Shown here piece by piece: positions 7,635 to 14,659 of a stretch of DNA of 32,631 nt (position 1 is the first letter of the stretch; each line of letters opens with the position of its first letter). The notes beneath the pieces are model-generated. The model made no database searches. It saw nothing but the letters and a program-made list of their open reading frames with translations, and was not told where the DNA came from. The DNA comes from Bacteroidota bacterium (GTDB taxonomy: Bacteria > Bacteroidota > Bacteroidia > Sphingobacteriales > Sphingobacteriaceae), in assembly GCA_013289045.1 (NCBI GenBank), contig JABDAU010000043.1, positions 1 to 32,631 on the forward strand, given 5' to 3'. The translations under genes and the position numbers were made by a program.

Positions 7635-8261
7635 TCATTTCTTCAGATAGAAATATCCCAGCACATACAAACAGATCATCCCCAGTAAGCTACCCGCGGT
7701 AACATCGCTGAACCAGTGTGCGCCCATATAAATCCGCGATAACGGTATCAACAAGATCAGCAACAGGCAAATACTGCTGATCAGCAACCGCAGAAATTTA
7801 GGGATCTCCCTCCTGCGGTGCATCACCACGATGATAAACCCGAAAAATGCTGTGTAAAAGATGACATGCCCGCTGGGGAAGCTTTGCTGTTCCGTTTTCT
7901 CCAATACATGCACTAATGGGGCACCTGGTCGCGGCCTGTTAACCAGCAGCTTTACGATGGTGCTGACCAACGCCGATAGTGCAGACAGCAGCGTAAATAA
8001 AGCCTCGCGCCAATAACGGCAAAGCAGGAAAATGATGATGACCCCGGCGACTACATACGTTGAGTTTGGCGTATAACCCGCCCAACTTAACGCCCGCATA
8101 ATGGTATCGAGCAATGGGTTGGAATGTTCCTGTACCTCTGCCGAGAATTCCTTATCGATATTGGGAAGCGGATCCAATAAAACAAGGATGGTTAACGCGA
8201 TAAAGCCAATAACAATAACGATCATCAGGTTTTTGATGATCCATTCTCTTTTACGCTGCAT
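7635..8261 (-). CDS. PAP2-family membrane phosphatase
   Basis: This is a membrane phosphatase of the type-2 phosphatidic acid phosphatase superfamily, whose members act on lipid phosphates such as phosphatidate or undecaprenyl diphosphate. The 208-aa product shows all three catalytic motifs: KLLVNRPRP (104-112), PSGH (129-132) and SRIYMGAHWFSD (175-186), with the two catalytic His at 132 and 182. About five or six membrane segments are visible (about 12-30, 68-82, 88-104, 133-147, 158-174, 186-206). Length is normal for a minimal bacterial PAP2. The stop lies 37 bp upstream of the tRNA gene, and the start is divergent from the gene at 8389. The exact lipid substrate cannot be assigned. Confidence 0.93.
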   Translation of the reverse strand: MQRKREWIIKNLMIVIVIGFIALTILVLLDPLPNIDKEFSAEVQEHSNPLLDTIMRALSWAGYTPNSTYVVAGVIIIFLLCRYWREALFTLLSALSALVSTIVKLLVNRPRPGAPLVHVLEKTEQQSFPSGHVIFYTAFFGFIIVVMHRRREIPKFLRLLISSICLLLILLIPLSRIYMGAHWFSDVTAGSLLGMICLYVLGYFYLKK

Positions 8262-8388
8262 TTTTCAAATGTGGGTATTTTTGGGGGAAATTGGTAATGT
8301 TGTGAATGGGCACAGCCTGCAATACATTCTATACCCACGCCAGAGTTGAATGAAGGTTATCGAAATATTCGTACTTTAACATTTAATT

Positions 8389-9150
8389 ATGCTATCACCT
8401 AACCCGGAAGATTTCACACTCCTGCTTGAGGTTTTCAGGGAAGGCCTGAAACGTGGATTGGTTTCAAAAAACGATGTCACTGGCTGGGCTGACGACATTA
8501 TTACGAATTCTGAAGAACCGGATTATTTTTTCATTGAGCTGTCTTTGGGCAGCGTAAAGGATTTGCCCGGGATAATTGATCAATATGCTTCTTATACGAA
8601 TAATGTATTAATTGTAAGAGTGCTTTTTGGGCTTTTGCACAAGCAGATAGTAAATGATGCAGGCAATATAAGCTCAGAATATGCAGCAAAGCTAATAGGC
8701 TCCTTATGGTCTTTTAATGAACTGACGACCTTTGAGTTAAACAATATTTATTCTTTTGACGAATATGAAATTTATTTTACGTCCGACCCGATGGAATTAC
8801 GCGTTGAAATTTTCTGGTTTCTGTGTACATATGAGGAATTTAATCTCCAAAATTATGATCAATGGCCTGCAATAAACGCCAAAGCAGAAGAAGTTTTAAA
8901 GCAAAAAGAAATTGAGCAACAGGCTGCACATGAAGCTTTTGTAAAAAACTGGAAAAAGCAGCAAAGGAGGAAAAAACTTAAGAAGCAGTTATTAAAAGGC
9001 TTATTTGTGTTGATTTTTTTAGCTGCAATAGTAGTAGCAGATGGTATCTTAACGTTTGAAAGACAATCCGGAATAGCTTATGCCCTGCTTGTTGGTATAT
9101 TATTTTCTTTTTTAAGATTGAGACGTAGGATTAGTAAAAGGAAATGGTAA
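8389..9150 (+). CDS. Hypothetical protein with two C-terminal membrane segments
   Basis: I do not recognise this 253-aa protein. Residues 1-160 are soluble, acidic and rich in aromatic residues (e.g. FFIELSLGSVKDLPGIIDQY near 46-65). Residues about 165-203 form a charged helix, probably a coiled coil (AEEVLKQKEIEQQ, then KKQQRRKKLKKQ). Two hydrophobic segments follow, about 204-221 and 230-245, and the tail is basic (RLRRRISKRKW). The topology suggests a soluble domain tethered by a C-terminal hairpin. Base composition is clearly more AT-rich than the neighbours, which suggests an accessory gene. It is divergent from the PAP2 gene; 27 bases after its stop the palindromic repeat cluster begins. 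Confidence 0.75.
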   Translation: MLSPNPEDFTLLLEVFREGLKRGLVSKNDVTGWADDIITNSEEPDYFFIELSLGSVKDLPGIIDQYASYTNNVLIVRVLFGLLHKQIVNDAGNISSEYAAKLIGSLWSFNELTTFELNNIYSFDEYEIYFTSDPMELRVEIFWFLCTYEEFNLQNYDQWPAINAKAEEVLKQKEIEQQAAHEAFVKNWKKQQRRKKLKKQLLKGLFVLIFLAAIVVADGILTFERQSGIAYALLVGILFSFLRLRRRISKRKW

Positions 9151-9176
9151 AGATGATAAGAGTAAGCCATGGATTG

Positions 9177-9230
9177 TTAACGTCCTCGCAGGGTCTCTCG
9201 CAGAGGACCCTGCGAACGGATTTAGTATGG
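9177..9230 (+). repeat. Palindromic repeat copy A
   Basis: It begins TTAACGTCCTCGC, then has arms GCAGGGT-CTCT and AGAG-(G)-ACCCTGC around a CGC loop (core 9188-9213), and ends with a tail CGAACGGATTTAGTATGG shared with copy C. The core is an 11-bp imperfect hairpin with one bulged G. The family recurs four more times up to 9639. Confidence 0.9.
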
Positions 9231-9245
9231 AAAGAAGTTTAAACT

Positions 9246-9267
9246 TTAACGTCCTCGCAGGGTCTCT
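9246..9267 (+). repeat. Palindromic repeat copy B, half copy
   Basis: It repeats the first 22 bases of copy A (TTAACGTCCTCGC then AGGGTCTCT) and stops at the hairpin loop. It is followed after five bases by full copy C, so it looks like a truncated or recombined half-element. Confidence 0.85.
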
Positions 9268-9272
9268 TCAAT

Positions 9273-9321
9273 GTCCCCGCAGGGTCTCTCGCAGAGGACC
9301 CTGCGAACGGATTTAGTATGG
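9273..9321 (+). repeat. Palindromic repeat copy C
   Basis: The core (9279-9304) is identical to copy A, in the same orientation and with the same 3' tail through TTTAGTATGG. It starts GTCCCCGC where copy A has GTCCTCGC. Confidence 0.9.
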
Positions 9322-9372
9322 TTAGAAAATTGCAAACCAAACGGACGGGGAGAGAAACTGTAATAGGAAAAA

Positions 9373-9502
9373 GTAATGAACTACGAGCCCTCTGTTATCC
9401 GGTGCTTCGTTAGGATAGCAATTCAATAAATATATTACTTTTCGTTATTTAACTGTCATCGTGCGCAGGGTCCTCTGCGAGAGACCCTGCGGGGACAAAA
9501 AA
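9373..9502 (-). repeat. Long repeat unit 1 carrying inverted copy D
   Basis: This 130-bp unit runs from GTAATGAACTAC through a diverged middle, a conserved stretch ACTTTTCGTTATTTAACTG and CATCGTGCGCAGGGTCCTC, to GGGGACAAAAAA. Its hairpin core (9465-9490) is the exact reverse complement of the core of copies A and C. It is repeated directly at 9518-9645. Confidence 0.85.
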
Positions 9503-9517
9503 CTTGAGGGGATAAAG

Positions 9518-9645
9518 GTAATGAACTACAGGTTCCCTGTCATCTGGTGTTTGGTTCGGATCGCCATATAAAAAAATATACTTTTCGTTATTTAACTGGC
9601 ATCGTGCGCAGGGTCCTCTGCGAGAGACCCTGCGGGGACAAAAAA
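9518..9645 (-). repeat. Long repeat unit 2 carrying inverted copy E
   Basis: This is a direct repeat of 9373-9502 after a 15-bp gap, about 128 bp long. The start (GTAATGAACTAC), the CTTTTCGTTATTTAACTG stretch and the hairpin block (core 9608-9633) are conserved, while the middle differs at many positions. The conserved ends with a drifting middle suggest an old tandem duplication or selection on the ends. Confidence 0.85.
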
Positions 9646-9732
9646 TGGTAGAGATGATGATAACCTATGGATCGTGTTACCATCTTAAGTATTTAGCTAT
9701 CACCCCGTGCTTTATATCCGCGCGATGCTAAA

Positions 9733-9757
9733 AAGTCGGGGAGTTTCTCCCCAACTT
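9733..9757. other. Hairpin before the 9844 gene
   Basis: AAGT-C-GGGGAG, loop TTT, CTCCCC-A-ACTT forms a 10-bp stem with one C/A mismatch. There is no T-tract, so it is not a standard terminator. With the repeats at 9177-9645 it accounts for most of the gene-free stretch 9151-9843. Confidence 0.4.
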
Positions 9758-9843
9758 GTAGATAAATGCATACAGCCTTCACCCTTTACCCCCTATAAAA
9801 CTTTGTGGCCTCATTATTGAACATATTATGTGGGAGAATATAT

Positions 9844-10407
9844 ATGGCACTTATAATAAACGCAATCTTTGCTGGAACCTGGGGCTTGACAGCTGCATTA
9901 TTGGTAGTTCAACTATTACGACTGGAGCTTAACAGCAAACCGGTGATCATAGACGCTATGCGCAATCTATTGCTCTTCGGATCATCCGTTTATCTTTTAA
10001 AAACAGGCATCGACGTGCTGCAGATCCACATGAGTTCAGCCTCGACCCGGTTTTGGATGACTTTTCTCGCCTGGCCTCTTGCTTTTGGTGTGTTGCCGCA
10101 ATTGCTGTGGCTTAAGCCTCTTCGCCACCGGCTGGCAAGTTTAGCAGTGATCGTTGCGCTTTGGACGATAACCATCTCTTTTGTACCCTGGGCATTTCCG
10201 CAATGGGTAACCAACATGGTGTTGCACCCAACCAATGTGCGTGCCCACGTAGTATTTTCTTTTACCGGTTACCTGGAAATGGTTGCCATATATGCTGCAA
10301 TGCTTGCCGGGGTTTATTACGTACTAACCCGTGCAAACATGGCCGTACCGCTTCATACTGAAAAAGCATTAACCGCGGAGACGGCCAATACAGCTGAGGC
10401 GGCATAA
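9844..10407 (+). CDS. Hypothetical integral membrane protein, five membrane segments
   Basis: I do not recognise a family with certainty. From the ATG at 9844 the protein has 187 aa and about five hydrophobic segments (roughly 3-23, 39-57, 69-90, 95-120 and 131-157), leaving a short polar alanine-rich tail. The same frame is open from a GTG at 9805. I prefer the ATG because GGGAGA stands 6 bases before it and because the 9805 GTG lies inside a promoter-like stretch (TATAAAACTTTG). It is convergent with the gene ending at 10411, with only 3 bp between the stops. There is no functional motif. Confidence 0.75.
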   Translation: MALIINAIFAGTWGLTAALLVVQLLRLELNSKPVIIDAMRNLLLFGSSVYLLKTGIDVLQIHMSSASTRFWMTFLAWPLAFGVLPQLLWLKPLRHRLASLAVIVALWTITISFVPWAFPQWVTNMVLHPTNVRAHVVFSFTGYLEMVAIYAAMLAGVYYVLTRANMAVPLHTEKALTAETANTAEAA

Positions 10408-10410
10408 ATA

Positions 10411-11223
10411 CTACTCCACACCCTCTACAATATCCGCTTTAATCAGTTGGCGGTAGCATTTCTTTAAAATCCTTAAGTCTTTATTTTTATCACCCGGCCT
10501 GAGTTTAATGTTATTGATCAATAACAGCGGCTTGTTACGGGTGCTTAAAAAAGCGAATTGCAGCCATTCAACGGTGTCTTTGCCGCCGTCTAAAACAAGA
10601 TCTTTAATAATATAACCTTCTGCGCCCCTAAGATAACCCGGTTTGGAAGTATCAGTCGCGATATGGTATCCTTTCGCTCTTAACCTGGCCAGCGCCTGCT
10701 CTTCGGACACTTTTAATTGGTAATATTTACCGATATGGACATCTCCGCCGGGCAGCATGGATTGTTTGACCGACGGCCCGGTGGCCATAAATATGAGCGC
10801 TACAGGTATGAGTGCTGCATACCGAAGCAAAACAGGCAATTCAGTTTTAACCCCATAGCGGTGAATATGCCGCATTAAATACCATGTTAATGGCAGAACG
10901 GCCAATGCAATGTAATCGCTGTAGTCCAGGGTCCTGCTGATGGGAATGAGGGTGAATGTGTTATAGAAATGGATAAAACCTGATGAAATGGGTAACTTCC
11001 AAAAAATAAACAGGAGCCCGGTCAATATAACCGACCAGCCGGATAGCCTTGGAAACACAAATTGCAAAAACATCGGGAAGATCAGCAATCCTGCAAAGTC
11101 CGATAGTTTCCCGGTAAGCCAGTTATGGTAATGCTGTTTGAGATAATGGTCGTTAAGGGCTAACACTAATAAGCCAGTTATAAACACCCAGTTGAATATA
11201 AAATAATGATTACTGCGTTTCAT
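10411..11223 (-). CDS. Hypothetical membrane protein with C-terminal soluble domain
   Basis: I do not recognise this 270-aa protein. The first 155 residues hold about five hydrophobic segments (near 9-23, 41-57, 63-78, 99-113 and 133-147), with a conserved-looking GKLSDFAGLLIFP stretch at 38-50. The last 110 residues are soluble and may form a small alpha/beta domain. The first part resembles small uncharacterised bacterial membrane proteins that carry a KLSDFAG-like sequence. It faces the 9844 gene tail to tail with a 3-bp gap. Its start is followed upstream by the 790-bp gene-poor region. Confidence 0.75.
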   Translation of the reverse strand: MKRSNHYFIFNWVFITGLLVLALNDHYLKQHYHNWLTGKLSDFAGLLIFPMFLQFVFPRLSGWSVILTGLLFIFWKLPISSGFIHFYNTFTLIPISRTLDYSDYIALAVLPLTWYLMRHIHRYGVKTELPVLLRYAALIPVALIFMATGPSVKQSMLPGGDVHIGKYYQLKVSEEQALARLRAKGYHIATDTSKPGYLRGAEGYIIKDLVLDGGKDTVEWLQFAFLSTRNKPLLLINNIKLRPGDKNKDLRILKKCYRQLIKADIVEGVE

Positions 11224-11345
11224 ATTACATTTTTTTAATTGCCGCTAATATCCGCTTATACATTTTTGCCTCCGGCACATGCAAGCGGTTGATCTGTTAT
11301 GATATACGACGGTATCAGAGAGATATATTATTTATCTTCAAGCGA

Positions 11346-11378
11346 TTAAGATAATATTTATTGAGAATATTATCTTAA
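11346..11378. repeat. AT-rich perfect inverted repeat
   Basis: TTAAGATAATATT and AATATTATCTTAA form a perfect 13-bp stem over a 7-nt loop (TATTGAG). It is followed immediately by TATTTTTG (11379-11386), a TAnnTTTG promoter-box match. It may be an operator covering a plus-strand promoter, or a weak hairpin. Confidence 0.6.
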
Positions 11379-11496
11379 TATTTTTGAGCATTAACATCTC
11401 GGCCCCCCGAAGTAGTGTGACATTAATAAGTTCAGCACAATGTAACATAACCGTTACCCTTCCCGTAAAACACCAACTACATTAATACCCTTTGTG

Positions 11497-11628
11497 ATGG
11501 AAAAAGCTTTGATCTGTTTGATGGCGCCTGTGGTTGGGATAATGATAAGCTGGTTATTCTCGTTTCGCGGAAATGATGCCAAGAGCCGCTCACTAAAAGT
11601 TTTTCATAAGCAGGATAACTGGCGGTAG
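11497..11628 (+). CDS. Possible 43-aa single-span membrane peptide
   Basis: This is an ATG-to-TAG frame of 44 codons. Residues about 4-22 are hydrophobic (ALICLMAPVVGIMISWLFSF) and the rest is basic (RGNDAKSRSLKVFHKQDNWR). The layout fits a small single-pass membrane protein. It lies downstream of the TAnnTTTG box at 11379. There is no other evidence and an open frame this short can occur by chance. Confidence 0.3.
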   Translation: MEKALICLMAPVVGIMISWLFSFRGNDAKSRSLKVFHKQDNWR

Positions 11629-11736
11629 ATCTGCCGTACTTTTCCTCCTCTGGCTTGTATCAGGCCTCATCATTAACAAAACATTTGAACACTTCGTTGA
11701 GGCTATTTTTGCCAGCCTTGCAGGCAGGTGTAGCCC

Positions 11737-11789
11737 GTGTAGCGTTTCAGCTACAAAACACACAGCAAAACGCTACGGAAACGCTACAC
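11737..11789. repeat. GTGTAGCGTTTC inverted repeat
   Basis: GTGTAGCGTTTC (11737-11748) and GAAACGCTACAC (11778-11789) are perfect 12-bp reverse complements. Additional GTGTAGC (11728) and CGCTAC (11771) units lie around and between them. The layout resembles a small dispersed element or a recombinase or regulator binding array; the role is unknown. Confidence 0.6.
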
Positions 11790-11861
11790 TTTGCTACAGT
11801 GTTATAAAATTTATCCTATTGAAAATCAATGCTATATACAAATAAAAAACATCAATTCTAG

Positions 11862-11916
11862 CTAAATGTAATACCACCAAAAATGAATCGATTTTAACCA
11901 TTTTTGATACATTTAG
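11862..11916. repeat. Two-part inverted repeat centred on AATCGATT
   Basis: CTAAATGTA (11862-11870) pairs with TACATTTAG (11908-11916), and CAAAAATG (11878-11885) pairs with CATTTTTG (11899-11906). The centre holds AATCGATT, itself a palindrome. The left side has seven bases between its two arms and the right side has one. Confidence 0.45.
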
Positions 11917-11991
11917 TGGAATTTAATGACGGTTTTAAACCGCTACATTACAATTAGGACGAGTTGCTTTATGGCAGCTTTTTTATTTTAA

Positions 11992-11999
11992 TACATTTG
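11992..11999 (+). promoter_or_regulatory. TAnnTTTG box of the nucleoside phosphorylase gene
   Basis: TACATTTG matches the Bacteroidota -7 consensus and lies 14 bases before the ATG at 12014, which implies a short leader. A weak TTTA stands 20 bases upstream at the -33 position. Confidence 0.4.
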
Positions 12000-12013
12000 T
12001 TCCGTCAATTCTT

Positions 12014-12886
12014 ATGAAACACATCGGCGAAACGGACCTCATTTTAAACCCCGACGGCAGCGCTTACCATATTAAACTGCTGCCCGAAGATGTTGCCGAC
12101 ACGGTAATTACCGTAGGCGATGCCGACCGTGTACCGCAGATCAGTAAGTATTTTGACCATATTGAATGCAAAAAAGGCAAACGTGAGTTTATCACACATG
12201 CCGGCGCCATCGGCAATAAACGCCTTACTGTAATTTCGACAGGCATAGGCACAGGCAATGTGGATATTGTGCTGAATGAGCTGGATGCGCTGATCAATAT
12301 CGACTTAAAAACACGTCTTCCCCTGCCCCATCCGCGAAGCTTAAGCTTTATCCGGATTGGCACTTCCGGGGCTATACAGGAGGATATTGAAGTAGACAGT
12401 TTGCTTGTTTCATCGGCAGCATTTGGACTTGATCCTATTATGCATTTCTATATGCAATCGGCCAGGCCGGATGATGAAGGATTGCTGGCTGCATTGGCTG
12501 AAGCATTGCCATCTGACCTGAAATGCGATGCTTACGTTGCAACAGCTGATGAAAAATTGTTGGTTGATCTTGCAAAAGGCATCCGACAAGGCATAACCAT
12601 GACAGCTCCCGGCTTTTATGCCCCGCAGGGACGGATGCTTAGGGGCGAGCTGCCTTTTCCCGGGCTGCTCGATTCATTTTCAAGCTTCAATTATCATGGG
12701 CGGAAGATCACAAACCTTGAGATGGAGACTGCCGGCATTTATGGCCTGGCCGATACATTAGGCCATCGGCCTGTTTCATTTAATGTGATATTGGCCAACC
12801 GGGTAACACATCAGTTCAGCAAAGATCCCGGGAAAACGGTTGATAAGTATATTCATATGCTGCTGGAGCGGATAGTTTCTATTTAA
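12014..12886 (+). CDS. Nucleoside phosphorylase (uridine phosphorylase type, PNP/UDP family)
   Basis: This enzyme splits a nucleoside with phosphate to give free base and ribose-1-phosphate, in cytoplasmic nucleoside salvage. The 290-aa product has the family signatures in order: VGDADRV (34-40, phosphate site), STGIGTGN (75-82), RIGTSGA (114-120) and EMETAG (236-241), the ribose-binding Glu motif of the hexameric NP-I class. Length fits the roughly 290-aa uridine-phosphorylase-like group common in Bacteroidota, longer than the E. coli Udp. Purine versus uridine preference cannot be fixed from these motifs. It starts the plus-strand block that also contains uridine kinase (15642), a functional match for pyrimidine salvage, though other genes intervene. 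Confidence 0.9.
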   Translation: MKHIGETDLILNPDGSAYHIKLLPEDVADTVITVGDADRVPQISKYFDHIECKKGKREFITHAGAIGNKRLTVISTGIGTGNVDIVLNELDALINIDLKTRLPLPHPRSLSFIRIGTSGAIQEDIEVDSLLVSSAAFGLDPIMHFYMQSARPDDEGLLAALAEALPSDLKCDAYVATADEKLLVDLAKGIRQGITMTAPGFYAPQGRMLRGELPFPGLLDSFSSFNYHGRKITNLEMETAGIYGLADTLGHRPVSFNVILANRVTHQFSKDPGKTVDKYIHMLLERIVSI

Positions 12887-12931
12887 AAAATCACATATTA
12901 TTTTCATAATTTGGTTGAAAATTAACCCCTT

Positions 12932-13846
12932 ATGAAAATAGCTTTAGCCTTATTACTCATATTTTGCCTGGCTGGTTCCAGGCCATTGTCCGTTGCAGGT
13001 CAAGCAAAATATTCTTTCGGAGTAAGGATAACCGGTCATGGTAAACCGATGATATTGATCCCGGGATATAAAGGTTCGGCTGATACCTATAACGATGTGG
13101 TTGCGCATTACAAGGATCATTATAAGTGCTATGTGATAACACTTGCCGGATTTGCAGGACAACCACCGTCAGGCGTTCACGATCATCTTTTACAAAAGCA
13201 GCGTGACGATATTATAGCCTATATCATCAATGAGCATCTGAAACGCCCTGTGATAGTCGGTTTTAGCTTTGGCGGCGTATTGGCAACGTGGGCCGCTACT
13301 ACACGGCCGGATCTTACCGGCCCACTGATTGATATAGATGGTACCCCATTTGATATATCACTTCAAACCAATCCTTTCAATAAGGATTCGCTTATCAATG
13401 ACCACATTGTGAAATATGAAAAACTGGTTGACAAACCTACCACGTATTGGAAAAAGCGCGATTCGCTCTACCACACTCCTGCGTCGATGAAACTGGGAGA
13501 CCCTTATGTTCTGAAACTGGTTACTGATACTAACCGGCTTAAGGAAATAAATATCTGGGATGCAGCAAGCGATTTCAGGAGCGGCGCGTTGATGGATCTG
13601 GAGGCCGATACGGTCGATATGCGGCTAAGTGTCGCCCGGTTGCAATTGCCGGTGCTGGTATTGGGTTCATGGGTGAGTTGGGATTACAGGTTAAAAAGCG
13701 ATGCAGAGAAAGATTACGCTGATAAATGGGCAAAGGCGAAAAATGTAACGATAGTCTTTTCTGATAAGGGCAAGCATTTCCTGATGTATGACGATCTCAG
13801 CTGGATGTTAGCGCAGATGGATGGCTTCTTGAAAAATTACAATTAA
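12932..13846 (+). CDS. Secreted alpha/beta-fold hydrolase
   Basis: This is an alpha/beta hydrolase, probably exported to the periplasm or outside. The 304-aa product starts with a signal peptide (hydrophobic 3-16, likely cleavage after AGQ or ASQ-like 22-25). The nucleophile elbow is GFSFGG (110-115), so Ser112 is the likely nucleophile. The oxyanion-loop region is LIPGYKGSADTY (42-53). The likely catalytic His is His282, in DKGKHFLMYDD. A lid-like insertion lies at about 145-215. The substrate is not evident. It is 45 bp downstream of the phosphorylase gene with no terminator seen between them. Confidence 0.88.
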   Translation: MKIALALLLIFCLAGSRPLSVAGQAKYSFGVRITGHGKPMILIPGYKGSADTYNDVVAHYKDHYKCYVITLAGFAGQPPSGVHDHLLQKQRDDIIAYIINEHLKRPVIVGFSFGGVLATWAATTRPDLTGPLIDIDGTPFDISLQTNPFNKDSLINDHIVKYEKLVDKPTTYWKKRDSLYHTPASMKLGDPYVLKLVTDTNRLKEINIWDAASDFRSGALMDLEADTVDMRLSVARLQLPVLVLGSWVSWDYRLKSDAEKDYADKWAKAKNVTIVFSDKGKHFLMYDDLSWMLAQMDGFLKNYN

Positions 13847-13872
13847 CACCTTTCTCCTTTAGGCATATTTGT

Positions 13873-13880
13873 CATCTTTG
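13873..13880 (+). promoter_or_regulatory. Possible -7 box of the 13886 gene
   Basis: CATCTTTG fits TAnnTTTG except for its first base and is followed by CAAAG and then the ATG, a frequent arrangement just before start codons in this family. The distance is short, so the mRNA would have almost no leader. Confidence 0.3.
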
Positions 13881-13885
13881 CAAAG

Positions 13886-14638
13886 ATGGCCATCAATCAA
13901 CCATATATCAGCGAAGAATTTAAAGGCGTTATCTGGCGTTTGGAAATTGATGAGCTGACAGATACCATTTGCATAGAAACGCGCGATGAAACGGAAAAGC
14001 TGGTCAGTTTTTCATCTATCGGGCTGGATACCGGCAAAGCTTATTTTAAAGAATTAACTACTGAAGAACGTTGGTTAACCGGCATTGAGACCGTGTATGA
14101 TGGGGTATTGCTACTACACAATTTCCTCTCACAAAACGGGCCGCTGCATAAGGGTATTATAGCAATTGATGCCATAACGGGTAAAACATTGTGGAGCAAT
14201 TACACACTTGCGTTTGAAACGCTTTCCGCTGATGGACCGATCATGTACGAAACACATATCCATCCTAAAAGACTATACTTAACAGATGTGCATACCGGGG
14301 CAACGACAAGGATCTACGAGCCGACCGTTCACGCTGAGCTAAAAAATAATATTACTGCACCACAGGTTATCGATCCGGCCGGATTGACCATACCTCTGCC
14401 GCCATTCGGAAATAGTGTGCATTACCTGGATTACAATAACTACAGAATTGTATCTTTGCACTCGATCCAGGCGGGGGTATTGCAACAATGGCTGTTTGTG
14501 ATGGATGGTGTCGGCGAGGTTTATAAAGATTTGTTGAATACCGGCATACAGAAATTACAACCCGAGTCGTTTATACTGCATAAAAACCGCTTAGTTTATA
14601 TTAAAAATAAGTCAGAATTAAGAATTGTAAAACTATAA
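13886..14638 (+). CDS. DUF4905-like protein of unknown function
   Basis: This 250-aa cytoplasmic protein has no signal peptide or membrane segment. It is rich in short beta-strands with repeats of the type seen in beta-propellers (GKAYFKEL, GKTLWSNYTL, HTGATTRIYEP, VYKDLL), and a quinoprotein-like phrase at about 95-105 (IIAIDAITGKTLW). I match it from memory to the DUF4905 family of Bacteroidota, with moderate certainty. It lies 22 bp before the LysM protein gene, and both run toward uridine kinase, so the three look cotranscribed. The role is unknown. Confidence 0.75.
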   Translation: MAINQPYISEEFKGVIWRLEIDELTDTICIETRDETEKLVSFSSIGLDTGKAYFKELTTEERWLTGIETVYDGVLLLHNFLSQNGPLHKGIIAIDAITGKTLWSNYTLAFETLSADGPIMYETHIHPKRLYLTDVHTGATTRIYEPTVHAELKNNITAPQVIDPAGLTIPLPPFGNSVHYLDYNNYRIVSLHSIQAGVLQQWLFVMDGVGEVYKDLLNTGIQKLQPESFILHKNRLVYIKNKSELRIVKL

Positions 14639-14659
14639 ATTGCAATAGATCAGTTCACT

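Larger units (their letters stand above)
11224..12013. other. Gene-poor region of 790 bp with three inverted repeats
   Basis: No well-supported gene lies here. It contains an AT-rich palindrome (11346-11378), a possible 43-aa ORF (11497-11628), a GTGTAGC-rich inverted repeat (11737-11789), a two-part inverted repeat (11862-11916) and the promoter of the phosphorylase gene (11992). It separates a minus-strand gene from the plus-strand block, so a divergent promoter region is expected, but it is much longer than needed for that. Confidence 0.6.

Noticed and set aside
9177..9645. CRISPR-like repeated units
   Set aside because: The units are palindromic, of uneven spacing, occur in both orientations, and are not separated by unique spacers of similar length. 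No cas gene is present.
9805..9843. GTG start for the 9844 membrane protein
   Set aside because: The GTG lies inside a promoter-like TATAAAACTTTG stretch, and the ATG at 9844 has a better-placed GGGAGA ribosome site.
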